Shown: positions 18,299-27,959 of the stretch, in pieces
Layout: every line of letters begins with the position of its first letter
Numbering within the stretch: the stretch's first letter is position 1
Position numbers and translations under genes: made by a program
The notes under the pieces: model-generated
Database searches by the model: none
The model's input: the letters and a program-made list of their open reading frames with translations, nothing else
What the model was told of the DNA's origin: nothing
DNA from: Parasediminibacterium sp051861445
Lineage (GTDB): Bacteria > Bacteroidota > Bacteroidia > Chitinophagales > Chitinophagaceae
DNA length: 64,000 nt
Assembly (NCBI GenBank): GCA_051861445.1
Contig: JBHYCS010000012.1
Coordinates: forward strand, 62,001 to 126,000
Direction: 5' to 3'

Positions 18299-20221
18299 AT
18301 GATAACACCAGCAACCATAGAGCAAATTAAAAGTAGGTTAGATATTATTGATGTTGTTGGAGAATTTGTAAAACTGAAAAAAAGAGGGAGCAACTACTTA
18401 GGTAATTGCCCTTTTCACAACGAAAAAACGCCATCATTTACCGTTTCTCCAGCAAAAGAATTATACAAATGTTTTGGCTGCGGTAAAAGCGGAAACACCA
18501 TTACGTTTGTAATGGAACATGAAAAACTGAGTTATGTTGAAGCTTTACGTTGGTTAGCAACTAGATATAATATTGAAATTGAAGAAACCCAAGTTAGCGA
18601 AGAACAAAAACAACAATTTCAAATAGCAGATAGCTTATATGTAATCAACAGTTTTGCAGCTAAGTTTTTTTCAGAAAAGCTTTTTCAAACCGAAGAAGGT
18701 AAAAACATCGCCTTGTCATATTTGCAAGAAAGAGGTTTTAGAGAAGAAATAATTCAAAAATTTCAAATCGGTTTCAATCCTTCTAGTAGAGATACACTAG
18801 CAACAGCCCTTGTAAATAATCAATTCAATAAAGAATTATTACCCAAAACAGGATTGGTTGTTGTACGTAACGAAACCGAATTGGTAGATAATTATAGAGG
18901 AAGAATTGTTTTCCCAATTCATGGAAATACAGGAAAAATTATTGGTTTTGGAGCAAGGGTAATAGGAAAAGCAGATAAAGCTCCTAAATACATCAATACG
19001 CCAGAAAATGATATTTATGTAAAAAGCAAAATTTTATACGGATCTTATTTTGCTAGAGTAGCCATTGACAAACAAGATGAATGTTTATTGGTAGAAGGAT
19101 ATACCGATGTGGTAAGTTTACACCAAGCTGGTATAGAAAACGTTGTAGCTAGTGGTGGAACTTCTTTAACCATAGATCAGCTACGATTAATAAAAAAATA
19201 TACCAACAACCTTACCATTATTTACGATGGCGATAATGCAGGTGTAAAAGCTGCATTACGTGGTTTAGATATGGCTTTAGAAGAAGGATTAAATGTAAAG
19301 TTGGTTTTAATTCCAGACAATGAAGATCCTGATAGCTATGTAAATAAAGTAGGAACAACCGCCTTTCAACAATTTGTAGCCAACAATAAAAAAGATTTTA
19401 TTCTTTTTCAGCTAGAAGTAATGCTGAAAGATGTAGGTAACGATGTAAATAAAAAAAGCAATCTAGTAAATCAAATTGCAGAAACACTTAGCAAAATAAG
19501 TAAGGCAGAAGATTTTACAAAGCAGCAAGAATATATTAAACAATGTTCTGCCATTCTTAAAATTGATGAAGGTGGACTTACCACTTTGGTAAACAAATAC
19601 AAACGTGATAAAATTACCAAAGACGAAAAAAAGTTACCGTTTGAAGAAGTTCAGCAAATTGCACAACAACCAGAAGATGTTTTAAACGATAATCAACTTC
19701 TTTTACAAGCAGACGAAAAGCATGAACGTAATATTTTACGAATACTTTTAGAATATGGGTTAAATAAATTTACCGAAACGCAAACTGTGGCTGCTTATGT
19801 TTTTTCAGAAATTCAAGGCTTTCACTTCGATAATCCAGAACTTGAACATTTATTAGAATTATATAAAACTGCTTACAACAATCAACAGCAACCAACTACA
19901 AAAACCTTTTTGTATCATGAAGATGAAAAGGTGAGAAACTTAGTAATTGCTATTACTTTATTTCCATACGAATTAAGTCCAGGTTGGGATAAATTAATAG
20001 AAGGTAAAACGTATTCAACCATTGATACAAGTGCAGAAGATGTGCTATTAAGTATTAATTATTACAAGTTGAGAAAAATAAAAAACATGTTCGATCAAAA
20101 TCAGAGAGATATGGAACATGCAAGTATAGACGAGCAAATGCAGCTTATAAAAATTCACCAACACTTAAAACAGTTAGAACAAGAAATTACAAAAAAATTG
20201 GGAACAGTAATTTTAAAATAA
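18299..20221 (+). CDS. dnaG: DNA primase DnaG
   Basis: 640 residues. The zinc-binding CHC2 domain has C37, H40, C58 and C61 in NCPFHNEKTPSF and YKCFGCGKSG. The catalytic core follows (GFNPSSRDTL, FPIHGNTGKIIGFGAR). The TOPRIM domain has LLVEGYTDVVSL (about residues 262-273) and IYDGDNAGVKA (about 310), which hold the metal-binding acidic residues. The C-terminal 200 residues are the less conserved helicase-interacting part. It synthesises RNA primers at the replication fork. A probable noncoding RNA follows downstream. Confidence 0.97.
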   Translation: MITPATIEQIKSRLDIIDVVGEFVKLKKRGSNYLGNCPFHNEKTPSFTVSPAKELYKCFGCGKSGNTITFVMEHEKLSYVEALRWLATRYNIEIEETQVSEEQKQQFQIADSLYVINSFAAKFFSEKLFQTEEGKNIALSYLQERGFREEIIQKFQIGFNPSSRDTLATALVNNQFNKELLPKTGLVVVRNETELVDNYRGRIVFPIHGNTGKIIGFGARVIGKADKAPKYINTPENDIYVKSKILYGSYFARVAIDKQDECLLVEGYTDVVSLHQAGIENVVASGGTSLTIDQLRLIKKYTNNLTIIYDGDNAGVKAALRGLDMALEEGLNVKLVLIPDNEDPDSYVNKVGTTAFQQFVANNKKDFILFQLEVMLKDVGNDVNKKSNLVNQIAETLSKISKAEDFTKQQEYIKQCSAILKIDEGGLTTLVNKYKRDKITKDEKKLPFEEVQQIAQQPEDVLNDNQLLLQADEKHERNILRILLEYGLNKFTETQTVAAYVFSEIQGFHFDNPELEHLLELYKTAYNNQQQPTTKTFLYHEDEKVRNLVIAITLFPYELSPGWDKLIEGKTYSTIDTSAEDVLLSINYYKLRKIKNMFDQNQRDMEHASIDEQMQLIKIHQHLKQLEQEITKKLGTVILK

Positions 20222-20258
20222 TTTTTAGAGAAGATTAACAATTTGTTTATTTTGTTAT

Positions 20259-20266
20259 TATATTCG
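20259..20266 (+). promoter_or_regulatory. Possible -7 box (TATATTCG) for the RNA downstream of dnaG
   Basis: One mismatch to TAnnTTTG. A TTTG at 20242-20245 lies upstream but only 13 bases away, shorter than the usual spacing. Confidence 0.35.
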
Positions 20267-20267
20267 C

Positions 20268-20457
20268 AACGCTTTGCCAAAAAAAGGGTCTTTCCGTAGA
20301 AACGGAACGACCTCTAACGATTGCTTGCCATATGAAAATTCTTCGAAAATATGTTTAACCTTTCGGTTTAAATGTATTTAAAATGCATCTTTCGATGCTC
20401 GACCTCTAACCTTTGCTTGCTTGAACGATTGTTTGCCTTTTGAAAGACCTTTTTTTC
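20268..20457 (+). ncRNA. Candidate structured noncoding RNA with repeated AAC-N-TTGCTTGCC units
   Basis: The 364-base gap between dnaG and the next gene holds no ORF but dense structure. A7-GG-G-TCTTT (20279-20293) pairs with AAAGACC-T7 (20443-20456): 14 pairs, one bulged G, closing about 180 bases. Inside are CCGT-AGAA-ACGG (about 20294-20305), a 14-bp apical stem 20347-20360/20365-20379 with a TTTC loop and one bulge, and GCATC-TTTC-GATGC (20385-20398). Four related units (20268, 20316, 20408, 20424) share AAC followed by TTGC/TTTG and TTGCC, and two are preceded by CGACCTCT. The T7 end could terminate transcription. I found no match to tmRNA, RNase P RNA or SRP RNA. A 6S-like RNA is possible from size and end pairing but is not shown. 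Confidence 0.5.
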
Positions 20458-20585
20458 GTTTTGTTACACAAATATAATCAGCCAATTATTGAGTGTACAA
20501 CCAACTTATAGAAGGTTTAATGATACCAAAAATGTATTTTTTTTCTGAAATGCTTACTGGTATTGATTTGTAGACAAAAAAATAA

Positions 20586-22145
20586 ATGATGCCCAACCGT
20601 TATTCTGATATATTATTTCAATTAATTCACTCACTAGAAAAGTCTGAAAAAAGAAATTTTAAGCTATACATTAAGAGAAGTTCTGCCAAAGAAGATCTAA
20701 AAATTATTCAATTGTTCGATGCAATTGATAAACTAAAAGATTATGACGAAAAAGCATTGCTAAAAAAGCTACCTACTGTAGAAAAACCACAATTAGCCAA
20801 TTTAAAAACACATTTATACAAACAAGTTCTTGCAAGTTTGCGTTTATTAAAAAGCACTGAAAATGTAGACTTACAATTAAACGAACAGCTAGACTATGCT
20901 CGTATTTTGTACAACAAAGGCTTAAAGCTACAAAGCCTCAAAATTTTAGAAAAGGCCAAAGAAATAGCAAGAGCCAACAATAAATTCAGCTTTTTAACAC
21001 AAGTAATAACATTAGAGAAAAAAATTGAAACCCTACATATTACAAGAAGTACTTTAGAAAAAACAGAACAGTTAACAGAAGAAGCAATTGAAGTAAGTGA
21101 TAGAATAAGGCGTGTTGCCAAACTTTCTAATTTAGCTTTATTGCTGTATGGTTGGTATGTTAAAAATGGACATGCTAGAAATATAGATGACGAAAAAGAT
21201 GTTCGAGCATTCTTTAAGCAGCAATTACCTTCAAAATCAGATGCCGAAGCAGGTTTCTATGAGAAATTGTACTTATACCAAAGCTATGTTTGGTATGCAT
21301 TTATTAGGCAAGATTTTTTAATGTACTATCGTTACAGCCAAAAATGGGTTGATTTATTTCATAACGAAGAGGCAATGATTCAAGTAGAAATAGGTCACTA
21401 TATTAAAGGAATGCACAATCTTTTAAACGCCCATTTCGATTTACGCAACTTCGAAAAATTTCAAATTACACTACAGCAATTTGAGGCATTTTCACAAACA
21501 CCCATTGCACAACAACACGATAACTTTAGAATTCATACATTCATTTACATACACAGTGCTAAAATTAACCAACACTTAATGATGGGTACTTTTAGCGAAG
21601 GATTGCCTTTAATTCCAGACATTGAAGAGAAATTATACAAAAGTGAGCTGTATATAGATAGACACAGAATTTTAGTATTTAACTACAAGTTTGCAACCCT
21701 ATATTTTGGTCATGGCGATTTTAATAAAAGCATCGATTATCTACAAATCATCATTAATAACCAAGTAGGTTTACGCAACGATTTGCAGTGTTATGCTCGT
21801 TTAATGCATTTGATGGCTCACTACGAATTGGGTAATTATTCAATTATAGAGTATTTGATCAAATCGGTTTATCGTTTCATGGCTAAAATGCAGAATTTAA
21901 CGGTTATTGAAGAAGAAATGTTTAAATTTTTAAGACGTTCATTTCATATTTCTCCACGCAAAATGCAACCAGAGTTTGTAAGCTTTTTAGAAACCATTAA
22001 ACAATATGAAAAAAGTAGGTTCGAAACGAGGGCTTTTGCTTATTTAGATATTATTTCTTGGGTAGAAAGTAAGGTGTATAATCAACCCATGAGTGCCATT
22101 ATTTATCAAAAATACCTTACGCACAAAAAAAGAGTTTACAAATAA
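20586..22145 (+). CDS. Conserved helical (TPR-like) protein, unknown function
   Basis: 519 residues, almost entirely alpha-helical with repeating helix pairs, for example LQLNEQLDYARILYNKGL and AYLDIISWVESKVYNQP. There is no signal peptide or membrane segment, so it is probably cytoplasmic. The N-terminus RYSDILFQLIHSLEKSEKRN is familiar from uncharacterised Bacteroidota proteins. Helical repeats suggest a scaffold role, but I know no partner. Two ATGs (20586 and 20589) are adjacent; the first is given. It is followed by a promoter for the desaturase, so probably transcribed alone. Confidence 0.7.
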   Translation: MMPNRYSDILFQLIHSLEKSEKRNFKLYIKRSSAKEDLKIIQLFDAIDKLKDYDEKALLKKLPTVEKPQLANLKTHLYKQVLASLRLLKSTENVDLQLNEQLDYARILYNKGLKLQSLKILEKAKEIARANNKFSFLTQVITLEKKIETLHITRSTLEKTEQLTEEAIEVSDRIRRVAKLSNLALLLYGWYVKNGHARNIDDEKDVRAFFKQQLPSKSDAEAGFYEKLYLYQSYVWYAFIRQDFLMYYRYSQKWVDLFHNEEAMIQVEIGHYIKGMHNLLNAHFDLRNFEKFQITLQQFEAFSQTPIAQQHDNFRIHTFIYIHSAKINQHLMMGTFSEGLPLIPDIEEKLYKSELYIDRHRILVFNYKFATLYFGHGDFNKSIDYLQIIINNQVGLRNDLQCYARLMHLMAHYELGNYSIIEYLIKSVYRFMAKMQNLTVIEEEMFKFLRRSFHISPRKMQPEFVSFLETIKQYEKSRFETRAFAYLDIISWVESKVYNQPMSAIIYQKYLTHKKRVYK

Positions 22146-22190
22146 TTAACAATTACTTCCACAAAAAACGGTTTTCATAAATCAAGCGTT

Positions 22191-22198
22191 TATATTTG
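22191..22198 (+). promoter_or_regulatory. -7 promoter box (TATATTTG) of the desaturase; decides the start
   Basis: Exact TAnnTTTG match. The expected transcription start (about 22203-22206) lies after the in-frame GTG at 22198, which supports the ATG at 22234 as the true start. Confidence 0.6.
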
Positions 22199-22233
22199 TG
22201 TTATCTATTTTCACTTTATGTAAAACGATACGA

Positions 22234-23244
22234 ATGCTACAAAACGATTTGAATGAAGTTTCTAAAAACATGGAAGTAATTAGCATGTTGAAAGACTTTG
22301 TTGGCGAAACCGTAAATTCATCTTTATTAGATCCAGACGACTGTTGGCAGCCTACCGATTTTTTGCCAGACTTAACCAAAGAAAACGCTTTAGAGGAAAT
22401 TAAACAACTAAGAGAACGTACAGCTTGTATTCCTGATACAGTTATTACTTCATTAGTTGGTAATATGATTACGGAAGAAGCTTTACCAAGTTACCAAACC
22501 TATTTTAATTTAATGGTGAATGAAGAAAGAGAATTAACCAGTGAAAATGGATGGGTTCGTTGGTCTAGAGCTTGGACTGCCGAAGAAAATAGACATGGCG
22601 ATTTGTTGAATAAATACCTTTATTTATCAGGAAGATGCGATATGAAAGAGGTAGAGCAAACTATTCACAGATTAATTTACAATGGATTTAATCCTAATAC
22701 AAATCATGATCCTTATCAGGCAATTGTATACACTTCGTTTCAAGAAAGAGCTACTAAAATATCGCATGTAAATACAGGAAAATTGGCTGACAAAGCTGGC
22801 GATAATACGCTTTCCAGAATTTGCAAAACCATTGCAGGTGATGAAGCAAGACATGAAAAAGCGTACAAAACTTTCATGTCTAAAATATTTGAAATAGATC
22901 CAAATGGAGCTTTACATGCATTTGATCAAATGATGCGTAAGCAAATTGTAATGCCAGCAGTTTTGATGGTAGATGGTAATAAAAACCCAAGTATTTTTAC
23001 TGATTTTTCTGCCATTACACAAAAAATAGGTGTTTACACAACATGGGATTATGCAAGTATTATCGACCATTTAGTTGCTTTATGGAAGATAGATTCTTTA
23101 ACTGGCTTAAAAGATGGAGCATCAAAAGCACAAGATTATTTATGTACACTTTCTACCCGATACAAACGTATTGCAGAACGTATGAAAGTGCCAGACGATA
23201 TTAGTCTTTCTTGGTTAAGTAATAAAACTAAATTAGCCTTTTAG
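22234..23244 (+). CDS. Acyl-ACP desaturase (soluble diiron, FA_desaturase_2)
   Basis: 336 residues from ATG 22234; the frame stays open to a GTG at 22198, rejected because it overlaps the -7 box. The diiron ligands are visible: a first Glu region MITEEALPSYQTYFN, then EENRHGDLL (ExxRH) and DEARHEKAY (second ExxH-type motif). W-rich helices and SRICKTIAGDEARHEK match plant-type stearoyl-ACP desaturases and their bacterial homologues. It introduces a cis double bond into ACP-bound fatty acid using O2 and electrons from ferredoxin or a similar donor, so it should adjust membrane fluidity. Transcribed alone, with its own terminator. Confidence 0.9.
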   Translation: MLQNDLNEVSKNMEVISMLKDFVGETVNSSLLDPDDCWQPTDFLPDLTKENALEEIKQLRERTACIPDTVITSLVGNMITEEALPSYQTYFNLMVNEERELTSENGWVRWSRAWTAEENRHGDLLNKYLYLSGRCDMKEVEQTIHRLIYNGFNPNTNHDPYQAIVYTSFQERATKISHVNTGKLADKAGDNTLSRICKTIAGDEARHEKAYKTFMSKIFEIDPNGALHAFDQMMRKQIVMPAVLMVDGNKNPSIFTDFSAITQKIGVYTTWDYASIIDHLVALWKIDSLTGLKDGASKAQDYLCTLSTRYKRIAERMKVPDDISLSWLSNKTKLAF

Positions 23245-23263
23245 TATATTCAAATGCATATTT

Positions 23264-23302
23264 AAAAGCCGCCCACATAACAAAATATGGGCGGCTTTTT
23301 AG
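23264..23302 (+). terminator. Terminator after the desaturase
   Basis: AAAAGCCGCCCA pairs with TGGGCGGCTTTT (GC-rich stem of 12 bp) with a loop of about 12 bases, and T's follow. Confidence 0.9.
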
Positions 23303-23497
23303 TTTTTAACCACCCATTTATTTTTTACAGCGAAAAGTACAAAGCTAAACTTAGCTAGTATTTCATATAGTGATATAAATCATATTTTAAGAGTTAAAAC
23401 CAATCCAATTTGCACTAGTAAAAAAAGTATAAAACCATTATAAAAACGGTTTCATTAGATTACAAAAAAGCAATTTTTTAAACTTTAAATATGGATT

Positions 23498-25357
23498 ATG
23501 TATCAAGAAACTAAATTCCCATTTCAACAAAATTCTCCTGCTAAAGTAGAATTAGAAAATTGGGTGAGAAGTATGGCACACCACACTAGTGCAAACAATG
23601 TACATTGGTGTGATGGCTCAAAAGAAGAGTACAATGCACTTTGTGAAATGTTAGTGGCAAAAGGAACATTTATTAGGCTAAATGCAGAAAAAAGACCTAA
23701 TAGTTTTGCATGTTTTAGCGATCCGAGTGATGTGGCTAGGGTAGAAGACAAAACATTTATTTGTAGCAGAAGAAAAGAAGATGCTGGTCCAACCAACAAT
23801 TGGATGGAACCAAAAGAAATGAAAAATAAGCTAAATGGTTTATTAGAAGGATCTATGTCTGGAAGAACATTGTATGTAATTCCTTTTTGTATGGGGCCAA
23901 TTGGTTCACCTTTTTCAAGATATGGTGTTCAAATTACCGATTCTGAATACGTCGTTATCAATATGCATATCATGACAAGGATGGGAGAATCCATTTATCC
24001 TTATTTGAATAAAAATGAGTACGTAAAATGTATTCATACGGTTGGAGCTCCATTAGCCCCTAATCAAGAAGATATGAAATGGCCAAACAATCCTACTACA
24101 AAATACATTTCACATTTTCCTGAAGAACGATTAATTATTTCTTATGGAAGTGGTTATGGTGGAAATGCATTGATGGGTAAAAAATGTTTTGCTTTACGTA
24201 TTGCTTCTGTCATGGGTAGAGAAGAAGGTTGGTTGGCAGAGCATATGCTAATATTAGGAGTAGAATCTCCTCAAAAACAAAAAACCTATGTAGCTGCTGC
24301 CTTTCCAAGTGCTTGTGGAAAAACCAATTTTTCAATGATGATTCCTGCAAAAGGAATGGGTGATTGGAAAGTTACAACCGTTGGTGATGATATTGCATGG
24401 ATACATAAAGGACAAGATGGTCGTTTGTACGCCATCAATCCAGAAGCAGGTTATTTTGGTGTTGCTCCAGGTACCAACTATCAAACCAATCCAAATGCAA
24501 TGGAAAGTATTAAATCTAACACCATATTTACAAATGTTGCCATTACAACAGATGGTGATGTTTGGTGGGAAGGCATGACAAAAGAAGTACCAGAAGGATT
24601 AACCAATTGGAAAGGTTTGCCTCATGATGCCACAAGTGGACAACCAGCAGCACATGCCAATTCTCGTTTTACAGCACCAGCTTATCAAAATCCTGCTATC
24701 GATGCAGAATGGGATAATGTAAATGGTGTGCCTATTGAAGCTTTTGTTTTTGGTGGAAGAAGAAGTACAGCAGTGCCACTTGTTTGTCAATCATTTAACT
24801 GGAATTTTGGTGTGTACACAGCTGCTACAATGGGTAGTGAAATGACTGCTGCTGCTTTTGGCGAAATTGGTAAAGTAAGAAGAGATCCATTTGCAATGCT
24901 ACCATTTATGGGCTATCACATGGGTGATTATGTAAACCATTGGTTGCAATTTGGTAGAGATTTACCTAATGCACCTCGTATTTTCAGCGTAAACTGGTTT
25001 AGAAAAGATGAGAATGGAAAATTTTTATGGCCAGGTTTTGGCGAAAATATGAGGGTATTAAAATGGATTGTAGAAAGAGTACATGGTGGTGCAGGTGCAG
25101 TGGAAAGTCCGATTGGTTGGATGCCTCGTTATGAAGATATTGATTGGACTGGTTTAGACAGTTTTGATCATCATGATTTTGCAAAAATTATGACTGTAGA
25201 TAGAGAACCTTGGAAACAAGAACTTTTATCTCATGAAGAATTGTTTGCTAAATTATATGATCGATTACCTAAAGAATTTTATTTTATGAGAGAATTACTA
25301 TTGTCATCTTTGTGGCGTTCTCCTGAACATTGGGCTTTAGAACCAGAACACATTTAA
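23498..25357 (+). CDS. pckG: Phosphoenolpyruvate carboxykinase (GTP)
   Basis: 619 residues, the length of GTP-type PEPCK. It interconverts oxaloacetate + GTP and PEP + GDP + CO2, the first committed step of gluconeogenesis. The kinase-1a P-loop with the reactive Cys is FPSACGKTNFSMM (about residues 268-280). Kinase-2 is TVGDDIAWI. The substrate and metal-binding regions GRRSTAVPLV and ERLIISYGSGYGGNAL fit the GTP family, not the ATP family. ATG start. Transcribed alone between two strong terminators, which suggests independent carbon-source control, though no operator was recognised. Confidence 0.97.
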   Translation: MYQETKFPFQQNSPAKVELENWVRSMAHHTSANNVHWCDGSKEEYNALCEMLVAKGTFIRLNAEKRPNSFACFSDPSDVARVEDKTFICSRRKEDAGPTNNWMEPKEMKNKLNGLLEGSMSGRTLYVIPFCMGPIGSPFSRYGVQITDSEYVVINMHIMTRMGESIYPYLNKNEYVKCIHTVGAPLAPNQEDMKWPNNPTTKYISHFPEERLIISYGSGYGGNALMGKKCFALRIASVMGREEGWLAEHMLILGVESPQKQKTYVAAAFPSACGKTNFSMMIPAKGMGDWKVTTVGDDIAWIHKGQDGRLYAINPEAGYFGVAPGTNYQTNPNAMESIKSNTIFTNVAITTDGDVWWEGMTKEVPEGLTNWKGLPHDATSGQPAAHANSRFTAPAYQNPAIDAEWDNVNGVPIEAFVFGGRRSTAVPLVCQSFNWNFGVYTAATMGSEMTAAAFGEIGKVRRDPFAMLPFMGYHMGDYVNHWLQFGRDLPNAPRIFSVNWFRKDENGKFLWPGFGENMRVLKWIVERVHGGAGAVESPIGWMPRYEDIDWTGLDSFDHHDFAKIMTVDREPWKQELLSHEELFAKLYDRLPKEFYFMRELLLSSLWRSPEHWALEPEHI

Positions 25358-25367
25358 TGTTTTTCAT

Positions 25368-25403
25368 AAAAAGGGAATATGTGTTGCATGTATTCCCTTT
25401 TTT
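25368..25403 (+). terminator. Terminator after pckG
   Basis: AAAAAGGGAATA (25368-25379) pairs with TATTCCCTTTTT (25391-25402); the loop is 11 bases and the T run is part of the stem end. Confidence 0.88.
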
Positions 25404-25471
25404 GTTTATTTTACAAAGTTATCAGCTTGCCATATACTCACATTTGAGTAATTACTTTAAATTAAGCTTTC

Positions 25472-27139
25472 ATGAATTGGCTGTTAGAATTATTACAAAA
25501 AGAATCGATAGCACAAACCGTTTTGGTATATGCTGTAACTATAGCAATAGGCATTTGGATGGGTAGGGTAAAGCTTTTTGGAATATCATTTGGAGTAACT
25601 TGGGTTTTATTTATAGGAATAATTCTGTCTTATTTTGGTGTAACTGTAAATAAAGAAATAGAACATTTTTTAAAAGAATTTGGACTTATTTTATTCGTTT
25701 ACTCCATAGGATTGCAAGTTGGTCCAGGTTTTTTTGCTTCTTTAAAGCAAAATGCATTGGGTAATAATTTGTTAGCAGCAACGGTAGTTTTATTAGGTAT
25801 TGCTATTACTATTGCTTTGCACTTTGTTTCTGGTAATCATATTGGTATTGTTACAGGTGTAATGAGTGGTGCCGTAACCAATACACCTGGTTTAGGAGCT
25901 GCACAAACGGCTGTAAAAGATTTGCATATTACTGGTGTAGATAGTTCAATCATAACTTTGGCCTATGCAGTAGCTTACCCTTTTGGTGTATTTGGAATTA
26001 TTATTTCGCTAGTAATTCTTCGAAAAGTATTGAGAATAAATATTGATAGAGAAAAAGAAAAACACCGTAAGCTTGAAATTTTTAGATCTAGTAAACCCAT
26101 TTCTATACACCTAAATCTAGATAATCATCAATTAGTAGGGCAACCATTACGTAGGGTTTTTGAATTATTAAAACACCCCATTGTGGTTTCTAGAATGTTG
26201 CATCAAGGAAAAATAATTACACCAACACCAGATATAATTTTAGCCGATAAAGATGTGCTTTTAATTCTTACGCCTAAAGTACAGTTAGAAGATGTAAAGC
26301 TGTTGGTAGGCTCACCAAGTGATATCGATTTAAAAGAAACGCCAGGTAGCAATCTGGTCTCTAGACATATTGTGGTAACTAGAAAAGAAGTTACACATAG
26401 GCGTTTGGGTAGCTTGGCAGAAATGCATCAAAACGATTTTACGCTTACTCGTTTAAATAGAGCTGGAATTGAAATGGTTACCAATGGAAACATTTTTTTA
26501 CAATTAGGCGATACTGTAAAAGTTGTTGGTACAGAAGAAGGTGTTGAACGTGTTACAAAAGCTTTAGGTAACTCACTTAAAAGATTAGAAGTGCCAGACC
26601 TAGCACCTATTTTTATTGGTATTGCATTGGGTGTTATTTTAGGTAGTATTCCTTTTCATATTGCCAATATGCCTGTTGCTGTAAAAATAGGAATGGCAGG
26701 TGGCCCATTAATTATTGCTTTAATTTTAAGCCGGTTTGGTAGTTTTTTCTATCTAAATAATTATACTACCAATAGTGCTAATCTTATTTTACGAGAATTA
26801 GGAATTTCTTTGTTTTTAGCAGGAGTTGGTTTAGGTAGTGGACATAATTTAGCTTCCGCTTTTTCAGATGGTTCAGGTTATCATTGGATTTGGATGGGGC
26901 TTTCCATAACAATGATTCCTTTGTTGGTGGTTGGATTTATTGCACATCGATTTTTCAGAAAAACTTATTTTGAAATTTGTGGTTTATTGTCAGGTGCTTC
27001 TACTGATCCACCTGCATTGGCTTTTGCTTTAAAAATGGCTGGTAGCGATATTCCGTCGGCAACTTATGCAACGGTGTATCCTTTAACTATGATTTTACGA
27101 ATTTTAGCTGCACAGCTACTTATTTTATTTTTATCGTAA
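25472..27139 (+). CDS. AspT/YidE-type putative anion transporter with RCK_C domains
   Basis: 555 residues with the duplicated membrane layout of the AspT (aspartate:alanine exchanger) family. Residues about 15-180 hold roughly five helices with the motif MSGAVTNTPGLGAAQ. Two TrkA-C (RCK_C) domains lie at about 205-280 and 295-375 (LVSRHIVVTRKEVTH, LQLGDTVKVVGTEEGV). Residues 380-555 are a second membrane half with the matching GLLSGASTDPPALAFAL. The paired TNTPGL/TDPPAL motifs mark the inverted repeats. It is an inner-membrane transporter; the substrate cannot be told from sequence. The DUF2490 gene follows by 46 bases, so cotranscription is possible. Confidence 0.88.
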   Translation: MNWLLELLQKESIAQTVLVYAVTIAIGIWMGRVKLFGISFGVTWVLFIGIILSYFGVTVNKEIEHFLKEFGLILFVYSIGLQVGPGFFASLKQNALGNNLLAATVVLLGIAITIALHFVSGNHIGIVTGVMSGAVTNTPGLGAAQTAVKDLHITGVDSSIITLAYAVAYPFGVFGIIISLVILRKVLRINIDREKEKHRKLEIFRSSKPISIHLNLDNHQLVGQPLRRVFELLKHPIVVSRMLHQGKIITPTPDIILADKDVLLILTPKVQLEDVKLLVGSPSDIDLKETPGSNLVSRHIVVTRKEVTHRRLGSLAEMHQNDFTLTRLNRAGIEMVTNGNIFLQLGDTVKVVGTEEGVERVTKALGNSLKRLEVPDLAPIFIGIALGVILGSIPFHIANMPVAVKIGMAGGPLIIALILSRFGSFFYLNNYTTNSANLILRELGISLFLAGVGLGSGHNLASAFSDGSGYHWIWMGLSITMIPLLVVGFIAHRFFRKTYFEICGLLSGASTDPPALAFALKMAGSDIPSATYATVYPLTMILRILAAQLLILFLS

Positions 27140-27185
27140 AGTAAGATTTTAGCCTCCATTAAATCGTATTTGAAATGTATTTTGT

Positions 27186-27959
27186 ATGAAACCTCTTTTT
27201 GTTCCTAAAATATTACTCGTAACCGTTATAGCTACATTGCTTTTATTGCAATCTTCCAATGCACAAAGTACATCTTACACTAATAAGCAAATCAATCACC
27301 AAATACAATCATGGGTAAGTGTAAATAGTACCATTCGTGTTTCAAAAAAATGGGGTATTATGGCCGATGTTCATTATAGAAGTAATCAGTTTTTTGCCAA
27401 TCCAAATTTTTATTTCGTTCGATTAGGGGGTAATTATTGGATAAATGAACATATAACTGCTGCTGCTGGTTGGGGACATTTATGGTTGGCTCCTTCAAAA
27501 GCAGGTTTTAAAACTTATACACAAGAAAATAGACTGTTTCAGCAAATTCAAATGACTTCCAAAATAGGTACTATTCAACTGTTAAATAGGCTTAGAAACG
27601 AACAACGTTGGCAAGAAAAAATTGTAAACGATAAACGAACCAACGAATTTAAGTTTACCAATAGAGTTCGTTATTTAGCCAGTCTTACTATTCCAATTTC
27701 TAAAAATGAATATTACCCATCACTTGTATTATCAGACGAATTGTGCATACAAATGGGCAAAGAAGTAGTGTACAATACCTTCGATCAAAATAGAGCATTC
27801 ATAGGGTTTAAACAACGTATTTTGCCAAATCTGCATTTTGACATTGGATATATGCTTGTAAATCAACAAAAATCAAACGGCTATCAATACGATCAAAATA
27901 GTACGTATCGTTGTTTCTTTTATTATACGCCAAATTTTAGCAGTCATAAAAAAAGTTAA
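27186..27959 (+). CDS. DUF2490 outer-membrane-like protein
   Basis: 257 residues with a signal peptide ending SSNAQS (about residue 27). The rest is an amphipathic beta-strand pattern: QSWVSVNSTIRVSKKWGI, FVRLGGNYWINEHITAAAGW and NEQRWQE, the characteristic DUF2490 layout. This family is predicted to form a small outer-membrane beta-barrel of unknown function. It sits 46 bases after the transporter. The next 125 bases, before lgt, hold no other gene. Confidence 0.8.
   Translation: MKPLFVPKILLVTVIATLLLLQSSNAQSTSYTNKQINHQIQSWVSVNSTIRVSKKWGIMADVHYRSNQFFANPNFYFVRLGGNYWINEHITAAAGWGHLWLAPSKAGFKTYTQENRLFQQIQMTSKIGTIQLLNRLRNEQRWQEKIVNDKRTNEFKFTNRVRYLASLTIPISKNEYYPSLVLSDELCIQMGKEVVYNTFDQNRAFIGFKQRILPNLHFDIGYMLVNQQKSNGYQYDQNSTYRCFFYYTPNFSSHKKS

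Noticed and set aside
20308..20437. A CRISPR array from the repeated units downstream of dnaG
   Set aside because: The repeats are short, unequal in spacing and diverged, with no constant repeat-spacer pattern and no cas genes nearby.
20268..20457. Naming the structured RNA as 6S RNA, tmRNA or RNase P RNA
   Set aside because: Size and end pairing suit 6S, but no conserved sequence block was recognised; the tmRNA and RNase P signatures are absent.
22198..22233. GTG at 22198 as the start of the desaturase
   Set aside because: It overlaps the TATATTTG box, and the expected transcript begins after it.
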